Made by a program: the position numbers and the translations under genes
Shown here: positions 36,103 through 45,326 of the stretch, in pieces
Numbering within the stretch: position 1 is the stretch's first letter
Layout of the letters: each line of letters starts with the position of its first letter
Source of the DNA: Tolypothrix sp. NIES-4075
GTDB lineage: Bacteria > Cyanobacteriota > Cyanobacteriia > Cyanobacteriales > Nostocaceae
NCBI RefSeq assembly: GCF_002218085.1
Contig: NZ_BDUC01000004.1
Span: 527,852-591,851, forward strand
DNA length: 64,000 nucleotides
Direction: 5' to 3'
The notes under the pieces: generated by a model
Told to the model about the DNA's origin: nothing
Database searches by the model: none
Seen by the model: only the letters and a program-made list of their open reading frames with translations

Positions 36103-36690
36103 ATGGCTACCAGGTTTACTGCCTCTTTATCGGTTGAAATCGCTGTTCCAGAGCAGCCGATTCCCATTCAGCATTACTTGCGTCAACCGCAACGCCTAGT
36201 TAATGCTTTAGTTGACCCCACTCGCATTCAGCAACTTTCGGAAGAAGTATTTCGCTTAAAAATGCGCCCGCTGACTTTTATGACACTCAGTATTCAACCA
36301 ACTGTAGACATGAGAGTTTGGGCAGAATCAAATGGAACTATTTGTTTGCGATCGGTGGGTTGTGAAATTCTTGGTGTTGAATATATTAACCAACGTTTTG
36401 CTCTAAATTTAAAAGGATATTTGTCTCCCCACGAGCGCTCAACTGACACTCTCTTAAAAGGAAAAGCCGATTTAGAGGTGCAGGTTGATCTACCACCGCC
36501 ATTTTCCTTCATGCCAACCTCAATTTTAGAAGCTACTGGCAATGGTTTACTCAAAAGTGTTTTGATGACAGTTAAGCAAAGATTATTACATCAACTATTG
36601 GCGGATTATCGTCGTTGGGTGATATCACAAACTAAGGAAATAAAAGTTGATGATAACAGTACTAAATTACCTATACTTGGTACTGAGTAA
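36103..36690 (+). CDS. DUF1997 family protein
   Basis: This encodes 195 residues, soluble, with no signal peptide. The pattern VEIAVPEQPIPIQHYLRQPQRLVNALVDPTRI, EEVFRLKMRPLTFMTLSIQPTVDMRVW and PPPFSFMPTSILEATGNGLLKSVLMTVKQRLLHQLLADYRRW matches DUF1997, a family of cyanobacteria and plastids with an SRPBCC-like shape. The function is unknown. ATG 36103 is preferred to the in-frame TTG at 36097. It is convergent with rnhB, with a palindromic repeat region between the two. Confidence 0.85.
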   Translation: MATRFTASLSVEIAVPEQPIPIQHYLRQPQRLVNALVDPTRIQQLSEEVFRLKMRPLTFMTLSIQPTVDMRVWAESNGTICLRSVGCEILGVEYINQRFALNLKGYLSPHERSTDTLLKGKADLEVQVDLPPPFSFMPTSILEATGNGLLKSVLMTVKQRLLHQLLADYRRWVISQTKEIKVDDNSTKLPILGTE

Positions 36691-36717
36691 TTTTTAGACT
36701 TTGGCAGAGTAATTGTT

Positions 36718-36830
36718 GAACGCCAGATGCACGACTGTCGGGAAACCATGCACGGCAGTCGCTCATGGGGGGAACCCCCTTTCTGCGCGCTGCCTCACCA
36801 CGGCACTGGCTCCTGTTAACCGTCAACGCT
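36718..36830. repeat. GC-rich palindromic spacer element between DUF1997 and rnhB
   Basis: The sequence has nested inverted parts, e.g. GACTGTCGG (36733-36741) with a reverse partner GGCAGTC, and GGGGGGAACCCCCT at 36767-36780, then CACTGGCTCC. It shares the CGCCAGATGCA and CACTGGCTCC ends with the element at 26416. It may provide bidirectional termination for the two convergent genes. Confidence 0.6.
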
Positions 36831-36853
36831 CCAACCAACAATTAACTCTTTAC

Positions 36854-37525
36854 TCAAAGCTGAATTTGGCAAGGACGAAATGAGCGACGATGCAGTGGGG
36901 AAGCACCGTAGTGTTGCAGCGCGGTTAGATGTCGCTGGCTGCCATAACCTTTGTTTTGTTCTAGATCGTACATGGGATATTTTGATGCCAGACGCACCAC
37001 CAAATCGTCACGCCAGACTTTCGCAACAATACTAGCAGAGGCAATGGTAAGCGATCGCTCGTCACCTTTGACTATTGTTTGTTGCGGCATTAACAAGCCT
37101 TTGACCAACTGATTGCCATCAATTAAGCAAAGTGCAGGCTGTACCTTCAACTTCAGCACGGAACGCTTCATCGCTAAAAGTGTTGCCTGCAAAATGTTGA
37201 TAGAGTCAATTTCGGCTATTGTTGCAAAACCGATTTTCCAGTCAATCGCCAATGCACAAATTTGCTGCGCTAACTGAATTCTTCGAGAACTAGACAGCTT
37301 TTTACTATCTTTAATTTTAGCCGCCATCAGAATGGGTATTGCGCTTTCTGGTAGGATAACTGCTGCCGCAACTACAGGACCAAATAGCGCACCCCGTCCC
37401 ACTTCATCTACACCTGCAATCAACCCTTGCTGAATGTCTGAATAGCCAGACAATTCCAGCCAAATCGATTCTCCTGGAGATGTTGGCAATCTTAGAGAAA
37501 CGACAGCTTGCTTTTTCTGTACCAT
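36854..37525 (-). CDS. rnhB: Ribonuclease HII
   Basis: This encodes 223 residues. It cuts RNA in RNA-DNA hybrids and removes single ribonucleotides from DNA. The active-site start IAGVDEVGRGALFGPVVAAAVIL holds the Asp-Glu pair; the third and fourth acidic residues lie in LCLIDGNQLV and in the downstream TIASASIVAKVWRDDLV motif. The C-terminus has the usual YGSQRHLTALQHYGASPLHRRSF. It follows the RNase E gene by 15 bp on the same strand, so the two are probably co-transcribed, as is common in cyanobacteria. Confidence 0.97.
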   Translation of the reverse strand: MVQKKQAVVSLRLPTSPGESIWLELSGYSDIQQGLIAGVDEVGRGALFGPVVAAAVILPESAIPILMAAKIKDSKKLSSSRRIQLAQQICALAIDWKIGFATIAEIDSINILQATLLAMKRSVLKLKVQPALCLIDGNQLVKGLLMPQQTIVKGDERSLTIASASIVAKVWRDDLVVRLASKYPMYDLEQNKGYGSQRHLTALQHYGASPLHRRSFRPCQIQL

Positions 37526-37540
37526 TACGAAACTTAACTT

Positions 37541-39649
37541 TTACGCATCGAGATCCATAGAACCCCGACGGCGACGACGACGTTTGTCAACAGGGGGGCT
37601 GTTAACTTCAGTTTCATCGACAATCGCGGCAAAACCTGATGGTTGAGTTACATTCTCTGTAAATAATTCTGGTTGTGGTTCTGGTTGTAGTTCTGGTTCT
37701 ACTTTTGGCTCAACCTTCTTAATTGGAGTTAGTCCAATATTTACTCTTTCAGGAGCAGTTGATTCGGAAGTACTTACTCTTTCTGGAGTGCTTGGTTCTG
37801 AGGTAAATTCAGGCGGTGTAGTTGGAGTTTGTCCTGGTGGAGTAACGTTAATAATCACAGACTTGGGATTTTTGACTTCCCGATTCAAGCGTACCAAAGG
37901 AGAAATTCCCATTAAAGCGAAAACATCTTGCTCTTGAGGTGTCATTTCTACAGAAACAATTTCTGGTGGTTCTACCACTGGTTTGACTGGCTCTGCCTTA
38001 GTAATTTTTATCCGCTCAGTTCTATCAGTCCAAGGAGCTTTGTTAATGCTGGGTAAGGATATTTCTGGAGTTCCTGGTGGTTCCGGTTCGCTATCAATTT
38101 CTAAGTCTGGGTCGTTGACAAAAGACAGCGGATTGGCAATAACTCGTGGCTCTTCTTTGCCGTTGCCTCCATTTATACTAATTCGACGACGCCTGCGAAC
38201 ACCACCAGCACGCTTGTTATCTCCTATCTCTTGATAGCTGGGATGATTTAGATTCATCGGATTGAATTCCGAGTCAGCATCTAATCCTTCATTAAATCCC
38301 TCGTAGCTTTCGCGTCGTTCTGTTATGCTGGTTGCTGGCAAACGCGATTCTCTATGCGGCATAGATACAAAACGGTCTGGTACTTCTGCTGGTGTTGGCA
38401 ATCTGTTTTCAGTTTCTCCCGGCAGATGTACTATATGCCCTAAACCGCCACAGGTAGGACAAGTTTGACCAAACAATTCGTAGATGTTTTGCCCTTGACG
38501 TTTGCGGGTAAGTTCTACTAAGCCTAGTTCGGTTAGTTGAGCAATTTGAGGACGAGCTTTGTCTGCTTTGAGAGCTTTGTTAAAATGTTCTAAGACTTGC
38601 AATTGATCGCGGCGCGATTCCATATCGATGAAATCGACGACTATCACCCCAGCAACATTTCGCAGACGTAGCTGGCGGGCTATTTCGGTTGCGGCTTCGC
38701 AATTCGTCCACAAAACGGTTTCTCTGGCTGTTGCCGATCGCGTAAATGAACCTGAGTTGACATCTATCACCGTTAATGCTTCGGTTGGCTCGATGATGAT
38801 GTAACCTCCTGAAGGTAAATCTACTCTTGGTTTGAGTGCTTCTCGAATCGCGGCATTAATCCGGAAGTATTCTAATATCCCAGAGCGATCGCGGTGATGG
38901 TCAATCAACAATCCTTGTGGTGTCTGCCCACCACTCCAGTTTTGCAAATACTGCTTTACTCGCTTCAAACCAGTACTCGAATCTACCACAATCCGATTCA
39001 CATCCGCGCCATACATATCTCGCAGCACGCGCTGAATAAAATCATCGTCTCGATTCAGCAATGCTGGTGCGCGGGTAGATTGAGCTTCTTGTTGAATTGC
39101 TTCCCACTGCTTTTGCAGCACTTCTAAATCTTCGATAATCGCTTCTTCTGGCTTGCCTTCGGCTTCGGTGCGAACTAACAAACCCATTCCCGCAGGTTTA
39201 ATCAAAATCGCTAATGCCCGCAAGCGGTTGCGCTCGCTTTCACTTTTAATCCGACGGGATAAATTTACACCTCGTCCATAAGGCATCAGCACTACATACC
39301 GTCCGGGCATGGTGATATTACCTGTGAGCCTCGGTCCTTTAGTACCTGTTGGCTCTTTCATTACTTGCACTAACACTTTTTGCTGCGGTGTCAGTAGTTC
39401 TGTAATTGCCGCTGCGGTACGCTTCAGCTTTAATGGTCCTAAATCTGTTACATGAATAAAGCCGTTTCGCTCTGGATCTCCTATATTGACAAAAGCCGCA
39501 TCTATCCCAGGTAATACATTTTCCACTACCCCTAAATAAATATCACCTATTTGGTGATGACCAGTGGCTACTACGAGTTCTTGTATTTGATCTTCGGAAA
39601 ATACCGCAGCAATCTGATGCTGTTCCGCGATTATAATTTGTTTTGGCAT
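37541..39649 (-). CDS. rne: Ribonuclease E/G family endoribonuclease
   Basis: This encodes 702 residues. Single-strand-specific endonuclease initiating RNA decay. The S1 domain is at about residues 35-125, split by the family's usual insert, followed by the 5'-sensor and RNase-H-like regions. The catalytic Asp296 is in VIDVNSGSF and the second Asp about 339 in VVDFIDMESRRD. The zinc-link CPTCGG is at residues 397-402. After residue 430 the chain is disordered, rich in Pro and Glu. It ends in DKRRRRRRGSMDLDA; the arginine run matches the cyanobacterial PNPase-binding peptide. It has a long 5' region, perhaps for autoregulation. Confidence 0.95.
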   Translation of the reverse strand: MPKQIIIAEQHQIAAVFSEDQIQELVVATGHHQIGDIYLGVVENVLPGIDAAFVNIGDPERNGFIHVTDLGPLKLKRTAAAITELLTPQQKVLVQVMKEPTGTKGPRLTGNITMPGRYVVLMPYGRGVNLSRRIKSESERNRLRALAILIKPAGMGLLVRTEAEGKPEEAIIEDLEVLQKQWEAIQQEAQSTRAPALLNRDDDFIQRVLRDMYGADVNRIVVDSSTGLKRVKQYLQNWSGGQTPQGLLIDHHRDRSGILEYFRINAAIREALKPRVDLPSGGYIIIEPTEALTVIDVNSGSFTRSATARETVLWTNCEAATEIARQLRLRNVAGVIVVDFIDMESRRDQLQVLEHFNKALKADKARPQIAQLTELGLVELTRKRQGQNIYELFGQTCPTCGGLGHIVHLPGETENRLPTPAEVPDRFVSMPHRESRLPATSITERRESYEGFNEGLDADSEFNPMNLNHPSYQEIGDNKRAGGVRRRRRISINGGNGKEEPRVIANPLSFVNDPDLEIDSEPEPPGTPEISLPSINKAPWTDRTERIKITKAEPVKPVVEPPEIVSVEMTPQEQDVFALMGISPLVRLNREVKNPKSVIINVTPPGQTPTTPPEFTSEPSTPERVSTSESTAPERVNIGLTPIKKVEPKVEPELQPEPQPELFTENVTQPSGFAAIVDETEVNSPPVDKRRRRRRGSMDLDA

Positions 39650-40211
39650 TCAATTTCCTCGAAAATTGGCAGCACAAATAGTTCTGGAGAATGGTTATAT
39701 CTCTGTCCTCTACCAGCCCAAAAATGCGCTGCTGATAATAAATATTGCGTTTTCTTCGCTCCAAATTAAGAAGCGATTGACTAGAAGATTGCGTTTACAC
39801 GCCTGATTATTCCAGAACGAATGCATATTGTTGTCAGCAATGAAATCAACCGTCCGTAGTTGATTTTGGATGCATCGCCATTACCATCTAGGGATTAGGC
39901 ATTCAGCAATTGTTTGAAAAAGCATAGAGTTAGAGAAACCGACAGAGTCTGTTATTGATTACTGATTCTTTTCGCGAATAGCTATAAAGAAGTGTTTTCT
40001 TTAATCTGCCTCAGCAAGTCTTGGATAAAATCCTAGAAGTTGCACTTCTTTTATCTTTGCTTTCGTCCCCGGATTATCAGGGTAGTGAACCAGATCGCTC
40101 AATGCAGCGCCAGAAAATTCTCTTCATCTAATTCTAACGCAACCTTGCTAAAAATCAATTCCCACGATCTACTGTCTGAGGGCAACTACTAGCAAGTTGC
40201 CCTCATAGGGA
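39650..40211. other. rne leader region and 3' hairpin of the radical SAM gene
   Basis: About 560 bp without a gene. Next to the radical SAM stop is a perfect 10-bp stem, GAGGGCAACT (40178-40187) and AGTTGCCCTC (40195-40204), without a T run on the minus strand. The remainder would be the 5' untranslated region of the minus-strand rne gene; long rne leaders are used for autoregulation in other bacteria and cyanobacteria. No promoter was fixed. Confidence 0.5.
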
Positions 40212-42932
40212 TTATACTCCCAGAATTAGTTGATTTCGGTGGATGTGCAGCAATTGAAATTCTACACTTGCCACTTGTTCTAGCATAAACAGGATTTGTT
40301 CAGGACGCAACAGCGTACCATCATTACGACAGCTACCCACATAACGCAGGATACTTGTAGATTCTGCGAGTTGCGTTTTAGTTTCTAATAATTCTATATC
40401 GAATAGGCGATCGCGCAGATTTATCACATGAGTCTTGCCTGACTTAGTTTTTTGCTCGTACCAAATCTCATCTGTTGTTTTGATTGTATCAATTGATTCT
40501 TGCCATTTTGCTGATGGCATCTCTTCCAATGCAGCCACGGTAATCAAATACTCCGCAGCCTCCAAAAGTTGGGTAGCAGCACTCTTCTTTAAATCTAGTT
40601 CTTCCACATTATATATTGGTATGTCTGTGGGCAAAGCATCAGCTAACTGTTGGCGGAAAGCCTCTACTTCAACGAATTGATTTAACTCAAAATCGACAAT
40701 TTCACCACTACTGCTAGCTCCCAACGCTAACGCATTTGCTAAAGAAATGCGCGGCATCGGATGAAAACCACCAGTAAAAGAAATTGGCAATCCCGCACGT
40801 CGCAACGCTCTGTCAAACAAACGGAGTAAATCCAAGTGACTTACTAAAGCCATATCACCCTGCTTGCCAAACCGAACCCGCAGCCGTTGTGCCTTAGTGG
40901 TATTGGGTACAAACTCCCCAGCAAATTCCGGGATTTGCGGTGGAGCTATTACAATATTATGTCCGAAATCGGTGCCGCAAACACCACAATGAGAACAACC
41001 ATCAAAAGAACAGTCAGGGACGGTTGCTGCTGACAAAGCGCGTTGCAAATCTTCCTTCAGCCACTTTTTGTCAATTCCCGTGTCAATGTGGTCCCAAGGG
41101 AGAGGGGTGTCGAGGGAGGGGGGGATGGGGAGAGGAGCCAGCGCTGTGCGGGGGTTCCCCCCGTTGAGGCGACTGGCGTGGGGGGATGGGGAGATGGGGG
41201 GATGGGAGGAAGAATTATTTTCATTGTCCCCCTGTCCCCCTGTCCCCTTGTCCTCCAAGGAGTCCCCAAACAAATTCCATTCGCCGTTTTCGATTTGGCG
41301 GTATTTCCAAATCTTACCAGTTTCGGCGATCGCAATTCCCCAAGCTTGATAAGCTTGCTCTACATTGTCATACCAGGAATCCATTCCTGCACCCAATTCC
41401 CAAGCACGACGCACTACTTTAGATAAAGTGCGATCGCCTCGTCCAATAAAGTCCTCCATTGCCGAAATTCGCACATCGGTGAAGTTCACCTTTACTGCTT
41501 TCATTCGACGAAATTCTTGGCGTAGTAAATTTTGCTTGCGTTTAAATTCAGCAGTAGAAACTGAATGCCATTGAAATGGCGTATGCGGCTTAGGGGTAAA
41601 GTTAGAAATTGTCAAGTTAAAATTTAAAGTTTTCCTTCCCTTTGCCCAACATTCTCGCTTTAGCCAGCTTACTGTTTCCGCTATGCCTATAACATCGGCA
41701 TCGGTTTCACCCGGTAAGCCAATCATAAAGTATAACTTGATTTTATCCCAACCTTGCTCGCTCGCTGTTTTTACACCGCGCAACAGTTCAGAGTTAGTCA
41801 AACCTTTATTCACAATGTCGCGCATTCGCTGCGTTCCCGCTTCTGGGGCAAAGGTTAGACCACCTTGGCGGGTACCACCTAAGATATTGGCGATATTTTC
41901 ATCAAATCTGTCTACCCGTTGGCTTGGTAGAGTCAAAGAAATATTCTCATTTTTTAAACGATTTTTGATTTCCATCCCTACTGCTGGCAGGGATAAATAA
42001 TCGGAACAACTCAAGGATAAAAGAGAAAATTCATTATAACCAGTTTCCCGCATTCCTTTGGTTATTGCTTCTACCACTTTTTCTGGTTCTACATCCCGTG
42101 CCGGTCGGGTAAGCATTCCGGGTTGACAAAAGCGACAACCGCGAGTACAACCGCGCCTAATTTCAATTGTTAGGCGATCGTGTACTGTTTCCATATAAGG
42201 AACCAGCCCGGTAGAATATGCGGGTATGGGAGTTGCCACCCGTCGCAAAATTCGTTTTGGCACATCTGGGCGCAAAGGATGAACTGAGCCATCCTCTGCC
42301 ATGTTGTAAAATTGAGGAACATATACACCTGGTATCTGTGCCAAGTCAAGCAATAACTCTTGTCGACTTAAGCCAGATGCTTTACCTTCTGCCAATACCA
42401 AGTTAATTTCTGGTAGTAGTTCCTCGCCATCGCCTAAGGCAATAAAATCGAAGAAGTCGGCGTAAGGTTCCGGATTCGATGTTGCCGTTTGTCCTCCGGC
42501 GAAAATTAAAGGATAATTTCCCTCTAACCTTTCAAGCCATGTGAGGGGAATGCCAGCCAAATCCAACATTTCTAAGATATTAGTTGCACCCAGTTCATAA
42601 CTGAGGCTAAAACCGAGAATGTCGAATTCAGTTAGCGATCGCTTTGACTCTACTGCAAACAGCGGTGTATGCGTTGCCCGTAGTTTTCCTGCCAGGTCTG
42701 GTGCTGGTAGGTAAGCGCGATCGCACAACGAGCGCGGCTGGGCATTCAAAATGTTATAGAGGATGATATGCCCTAAGTTGGATGCGCCGACTTCATACAC
42801 TTCTGGATAAGTTAATACCCAACGTGTTGTCGCCGTATCCCAAGGCTTATGTACTGCACCCAGTTCGTTACCCAGATAACGAGCTGGCTTTAAAATTTCC
42901 GATGTAATTAATTTTTCAACTGTAACAGCCAC
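40212..42932 (-). CDS. B12-binding radical SAM protein fused to a DUF2344 domain (TIGR03960 type)
   Basis: This encodes 906 residues. An N-terminal B12-binding-like region (about residues 20-230, with WVLTYPEVYEVGASNLGHIILY) precedes a radical SAM domain whose cluster motif CTRGCRFC uses Cys262, Cys266 and Cys269. The C-terminal part (about residues 680-906, KAQRLRVRFGKQGDMALVSHLDLLRLFDRALRR) is the DUF2344/TIGR03936 domain. The family lies next to RNase E in many bacteria, as here. The precise reaction is unknown. Unusual: residues about 555-613 are an in-frame low-complexity insert that contains a dispersed intergenic repeat, placed just before PWDHIDTGIDKKWL. Confidence 0.92.
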   Translation of the reverse strand: MAVTVEKLITSEILKPARYLGNELGAVHKPWDTATTRWVLTYPEVYEVGASNLGHIILYNILNAQPRSLCDRAYLPAPDLAGKLRATHTPLFAVESKRSLTEFDILGFSLSYELGATNILEMLDLAGIPLTWLERLEGNYPLIFAGGQTATSNPEPYADFFDFIALGDGEELLPEINLVLAEGKASGLSRQELLLDLAQIPGVYVPQFYNMAEDGSVHPLRPDVPKRILRRVATPIPAYSTGLVPYMETVHDRLTIEIRRGCTRGCRFCQPGMLTRPARDVEPEKVVEAITKGMRETGYNEFSLLSLSCSDYLSLPAVGMEIKNRLKNENISLTLPSQRVDRFDENIANILGGTRQGGLTFAPEAGTQRMRDIVNKGLTNSELLRGVKTASEQGWDKIKLYFMIGLPGETDADVIGIAETVSWLKRECWAKGRKTLNFNLTISNFTPKPHTPFQWHSVSTAEFKRKQNLLRQEFRRMKAVKVNFTDVRISAMEDFIGRGDRTLSKVVRRAWELGAGMDSWYDNVEQAYQAWGIAIAETGKIWKYRQIENGEWNLFGDSLEDKGTGGQGDNENNSSSHPPISPSPHASRLNGGNPRTALAPLPIPPSLDTPLPWDHIDTGIDKKWLKEDLQRALSAATVPDCSFDGCSHCGVCGTDFGHNIVIAPPQIPEFAGEFVPNTTKAQRLRVRFGKQGDMALVSHLDLLRLFDRALRRAGLPISFTGGFHPMPRISLANALALGASSSGEIVDFELNQFVEVEAFRQQLADALPTDIPIYNVEELDLKKSAATQLLEAAEYLITVAALEEMPSAKWQESIDTIKTTDEIWYEQKTKSGKTHVINLRDRLFDIELLETKTQLAESTSILRYVGSCRNDGTLLRPEQILFMLEQVASVEFQLLHIHRNQLILGV
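41134..41181. repeat. GCCAG...CTGGC palindromic repeat inside the radical SAM gene
   Basis: A 48-bp copy of the dispersed palindrome also found at 26416-26465 and 62508-62551. It is read in frame on the minus strand as ASRLNGGNPRTALAPLP within the protein. It is flanked by G-rich (plus strand) low-complexity sequence, as at 26326. The length of the inserted block is compatible with an undisturbed frame. Confidence 0.85.
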
Positions 42933-43121
42933 TGTGCTATGTTCTAGCTACTTGAATTCTTACGTTCTCACCTCCAACCTTAGCAGGGAATTGAGTTTCT
43001 CAACTAAGTTGCTTGTTTTAAATTAAAATTGTTTTACATCAACAGGTAGGTGTAAAGTGGCATGACGATCGCTCATTATCTTGCCTAGCCTCAGCTTCAG
43101 CATTGCTTCTTTCCATTCCAC

Positions 43122-43451
43122 TTAGACTGCTGGCAAGTCGGCTGTGCCTTCAATTATTTCAAAAACTTCATCAAGTTGCGTTAATTCAAATATAATTTTT
43201 ATCGCCGGTGAAACACCACAAAGGCTAAAACGCCGTCCTAAACTTTGAGCCTGCTTCAACGCCGAAACTAAAGCCATCAAACCAGCGCTGTCTAAAGATT
43301 CCACTGCGGCTAAATCTACAACCAAGATAGAAATATCATTTTGTGTCAAGGCTGCTGTCAAGTCTCGCTCCAATTCTAAGGCGTTTGCTGCATTTAAACA
43401 GCTTTGGGGACGAATAACAGCAATTTTCGGAGATTCAAGTACGGCTTGCAT
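43122..43451 (-). CDS. STAS domain protein (anti-sigma factor antagonist type)
   Basis: This encodes 109 residues comprising a single STAS domain of SpoIIAA type: VIRPQSCLNAANALELERDLTAAL, ILVVDLAAVESLDSAGLMALVSALKQAQ with the phosphorylatable Ser in the LDSAGL motif, then RRFSLCGVSPAIKIIFELTQLDEVFEI. Such proteins take part in partner-switching signalling with anti-sigma-type kinases; no partner gene is adjacent. It precedes the radical SAM gene on the same strand, with a 189-bp gap that leaves room for a separate promoter. A CRP-type box lies about 360 bp upstream of its start. Confidence 0.92.
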   Translation of the reverse strand: MQAVLESPKIAVIRPQSCLNAANALELERDLTAALTQNDISILVVDLAAVESLDSAGLMALVSALKQAQSLGRRFSLCGVSPAIKIIFELTQLDEVFEIIEGTADLPAV

Positions 43452-43907
43452 TGTTAGATCCTATTAAAATTATTCAACTGTGAAGATAGATGTATTTGAC
43501 CATAATCTCTTTTCTCTTACATCGACCATTCGTATTACGTCTCTTTGCTGAATCTTTATTACTAGAGCCTATATGTTTAAAGATTGTCATAACTGGATAA
43601 AAAACAGTATTTAAATATACAAAATTTTTAATCTACTTAAAAAACAATCAATATATACAACCCTAGGGTAGATGATTCATCTGTTGTTATGTCTATAGAC
43701 CTTTGTCAACCAATGAGTCAAGCTGACGAATCTTGCTTCAATTATCTCTGTGTGTCTCTTTTCCCATTGGCGGATGCCTGATTGAATGGCAAACCATCTA
43801 CCCGATATGGTTGTGATTTAGATCACAGCTATATGCAGCTCTAGATCACTCTTTATACCAGACAATACCTTGGATAATTGGTAACAATTGTAATTGATTT
43901 ATTGTAT
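43452..43907. other. Divergent spacer containing a CRP-type operator
   Basis: About 450 bp between the minus-strand STAS gene and a plus-strand small gene. It contains the perfect CRP-type box at 43812-43827, described separately. The rest is AT-rich without ORF or repeat. Confidence 0.5.
43812..43827. promoter_or_regulatory. Perfect CRP-type binding site (TGTGA-N6-TCACA)
   Basis: TGTGATTTAGATCACA is an exact match to the consensus of CRP/SyCRP1/AnCrpA-type regulators. A possible -10 (TATACC, 43854-43859) lies downstream, placing the box centre about 46 bp before the predicted start, close to a class II activator position. The nearest gene in that direction begins at 43908. Regulation by cAMP is therefore predicted but not shown. 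Confidence 0.65.
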
Positions 43908-44102
43908 ATGAGAACTCAGTACGCTATTCGTCAATTAGTAGAAAGAGCGCTTTTTATTAAAAAATTAACTCCAGAAATTGAAAACGAAATCAATTCAGAA
44001 CTCACTCAAATGGGTTACATTTCTGATGTTGATTATGAAGCTTTAGAACTATTAATGGCAGAGATGGATGCAGGTAGAATTAAGTTGGTTCCTAGCCTTT
44101 GA
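43908..44102 (+). CDS. Small conserved cyanobacterial protein
   Basis: This encodes 64 residues, acidic and helical: MRTQYAIRQLVERALFIKKL, then TPEIENEINSELTQMGYISDVDYEALELLMAEMDAGRIKLVPSL. There is no membrane segment or cysteine. I recall near-identical small proteins in other Nostoc-type genomes without a function. ATG 43908 is chosen over an upstream TTG (43878), because the first ten residues from the TTG are unlike the rest. It follows a CRP-type box and ends before a terminator, so it forms a single-gene unit. Confidence 0.7.
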   Translation: MRTQYAIRQLVERALFIKKLTPEIENEINSELTQMGYISDVDYEALELLMAEMDAGRIKLVPSL

Positions 44103-44203
44103 TCGTAATTTTTATTGAGAAGTTTAAATAATTGTTGAAGAGATTAAGTTAATTTGTATTTTGTAACTAAATTCTCAAATTTTTTGATACTTTTGTAGTA
44201 GAG

Positions 44204-44245
44204 GCAGTGCAGGAATAGTGGCAATACCACTGCTGGGGTTTTTCT
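44204..44245 (+). terminator. Terminator after the small gene at 43908
   Basis: GCAGTG (44204-44209) and CACTGC (44228-44233) form the outer stem, with AGTGG/CCACT as an alternative inner pairing; TGGGGTTTTT follows. It lies about 100 bp past the stop codon. Confidence 0.6.
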
Positions 44246-44400
44246 ACTGAGTACACCTTTGGTTTTTTGGCATAAGTTAAACTGTGAAAACACTGCTTCG
44301 ATATTTTTATGATTTCAGTAGTTAATTGTCATGCATAATATTACTCAGTTCTAGGCGCACGCCCAAAGCAGAGAATTATGCAACGCGAGAAAAAATTCCT

Positions 44401-44760
44401 TTAATCTTTATTTTCTGGTTTTTCTTTGTGCGCTTGCCAAAAAAAGTGTAAAAATTGATTGAGTTGCTGTTTAGCATCACAATCAAGCTCGTGTTTTGGT
44501 TCTTTGGCGAAAATTTGACTCAAGAGCGTAATAACTTCTGTGTCTAAGGCAGGTTGAAATAAATTTATCGACCAAAGCAGGTCAGAAGCATCTCGCAGGT
44601 CAGTTATTAGCGGTGGTTCTTCAATGAAAGCAACTAAGAGCAAAGGACGCACCCAGCACAACTTGCGGGAAACGACAACTTGAATCACTTCTGCATACAG
44701 GCGTTTTGCGTCATGCTCTAAAGACACAATTTGTCCTGGTTGAAATAGGTTAATGTCCAT
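44401..44760 (-). CDS. Conserved hypothetical cyanobacterial protein
   Basis: This encodes 119 residues, soluble. The first 60 residues look like a small beta-barrel (FQPGQIVSLEHDAKRLYAEVIQVVVSRKLCWVRPLLL), and the rest is helical, ending in a charged tail KEKPENKD. The length, the good codon pattern and the conserved look of the WVRPLLL block suggest a real gene, but I do not know the family. It is divergent from clpS across 263 bp, and the nearest neighbours offer no functional hint. Confidence 0.7.
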   Translation of the reverse strand: MDINLFQPGQIVSLEHDAKRLYAEVIQVVVSRKLCWVRPLLLVAFIEEPPLITDLRDASDLLWSINLFQPALDTEVITLLSQIFAKEPKHELDCDAKQQLNQFLHFFWQAHKEKPENKD

Positions 44761-45023
44761 AATTAGGTGAGAACGGTTGCGACAACGATTGTATTGCTGC
44801 TTTCTTTATTTTAAGAGCGTGAAAGTGTGGTATCCTGTAAAGATGCTGCGAACAGTGTAAATTATCAGGGTTGACGAAAATTAAATGCAATTATCAAACC
44901 TAAGCAGCAAAAGTTTTTCATGAGCATTTATTTGCGTTTGTATAAGATAGAATAGGTAAATAACTGTTAAGCGATCGCTCAACAGAGATTTTGTACTAGA
45001 TAAACCAGAAAGAGCAAAGAGCC

Positions 45024-45305
45024 GTGTCAGTCGAAACCATTGAGAAGCGTTCAACAACCCGTAAGCTTGCGCCTCGGTATCGCGTTTTGCTCCATAATGA
45101 TGACTTCAACCCGATGGAGCATGTGGTGAAGGTGCTAATAACCACAGTGCCAAACCTTAGCCAGCCCCAGGCTGTTAGTATCATGATGGAAGCTCATACG
45201 AATGGGCTAGCTTTAGTTATTACTTGTGCTCAGGAACACGCTGAGTTCTATTGTGAAACCTTGAAAAACCACGGTTTGACCAGCACAATTGAACCTGACG
45301 AATAA
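45024..45305 (+). CDS. clpS: ATP-dependent Clp protease adaptor ClpS
   Basis: This encodes 93 residues. ClpS delivers N-degron proteins to ClpCP/ClpAP. The core is intact: RYRVLLHNDDFNPMEHVVKVL with the Asn-Asp-Asp substrate-pocket residues, and MMEAHTNGLALVITCAQEHAEFYCETLKNHGLTSTIEPDE. The start is GTG at 45024, with AGAGC upstream. Cyanobacteria often carry two ClpS forms; which one this is cannot be decided here. It is followed after 21 bp by a CPBP protease gene, so the two may form a protein-turnover operon. Confidence 0.95.
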   Translation: MSVETIEKRSTTRKLAPRYRVLLHNDDFNPMEHVVKVLITTVPNLSQPQAVSIMMEAHTNGLALVITCAQEHAEFYCETLKNHGLTSTIEPDE

Positions 45306-45326
45306 CAATCAACAGGCAAAAAATTT

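Noticed and set aside
40178..40204. Intrinsic terminator of the radical SAM gene
   Set aside because: The stem is perfect but no T run follows on the minus strand, so it is recorded only as a hairpin in the rne leader entry.
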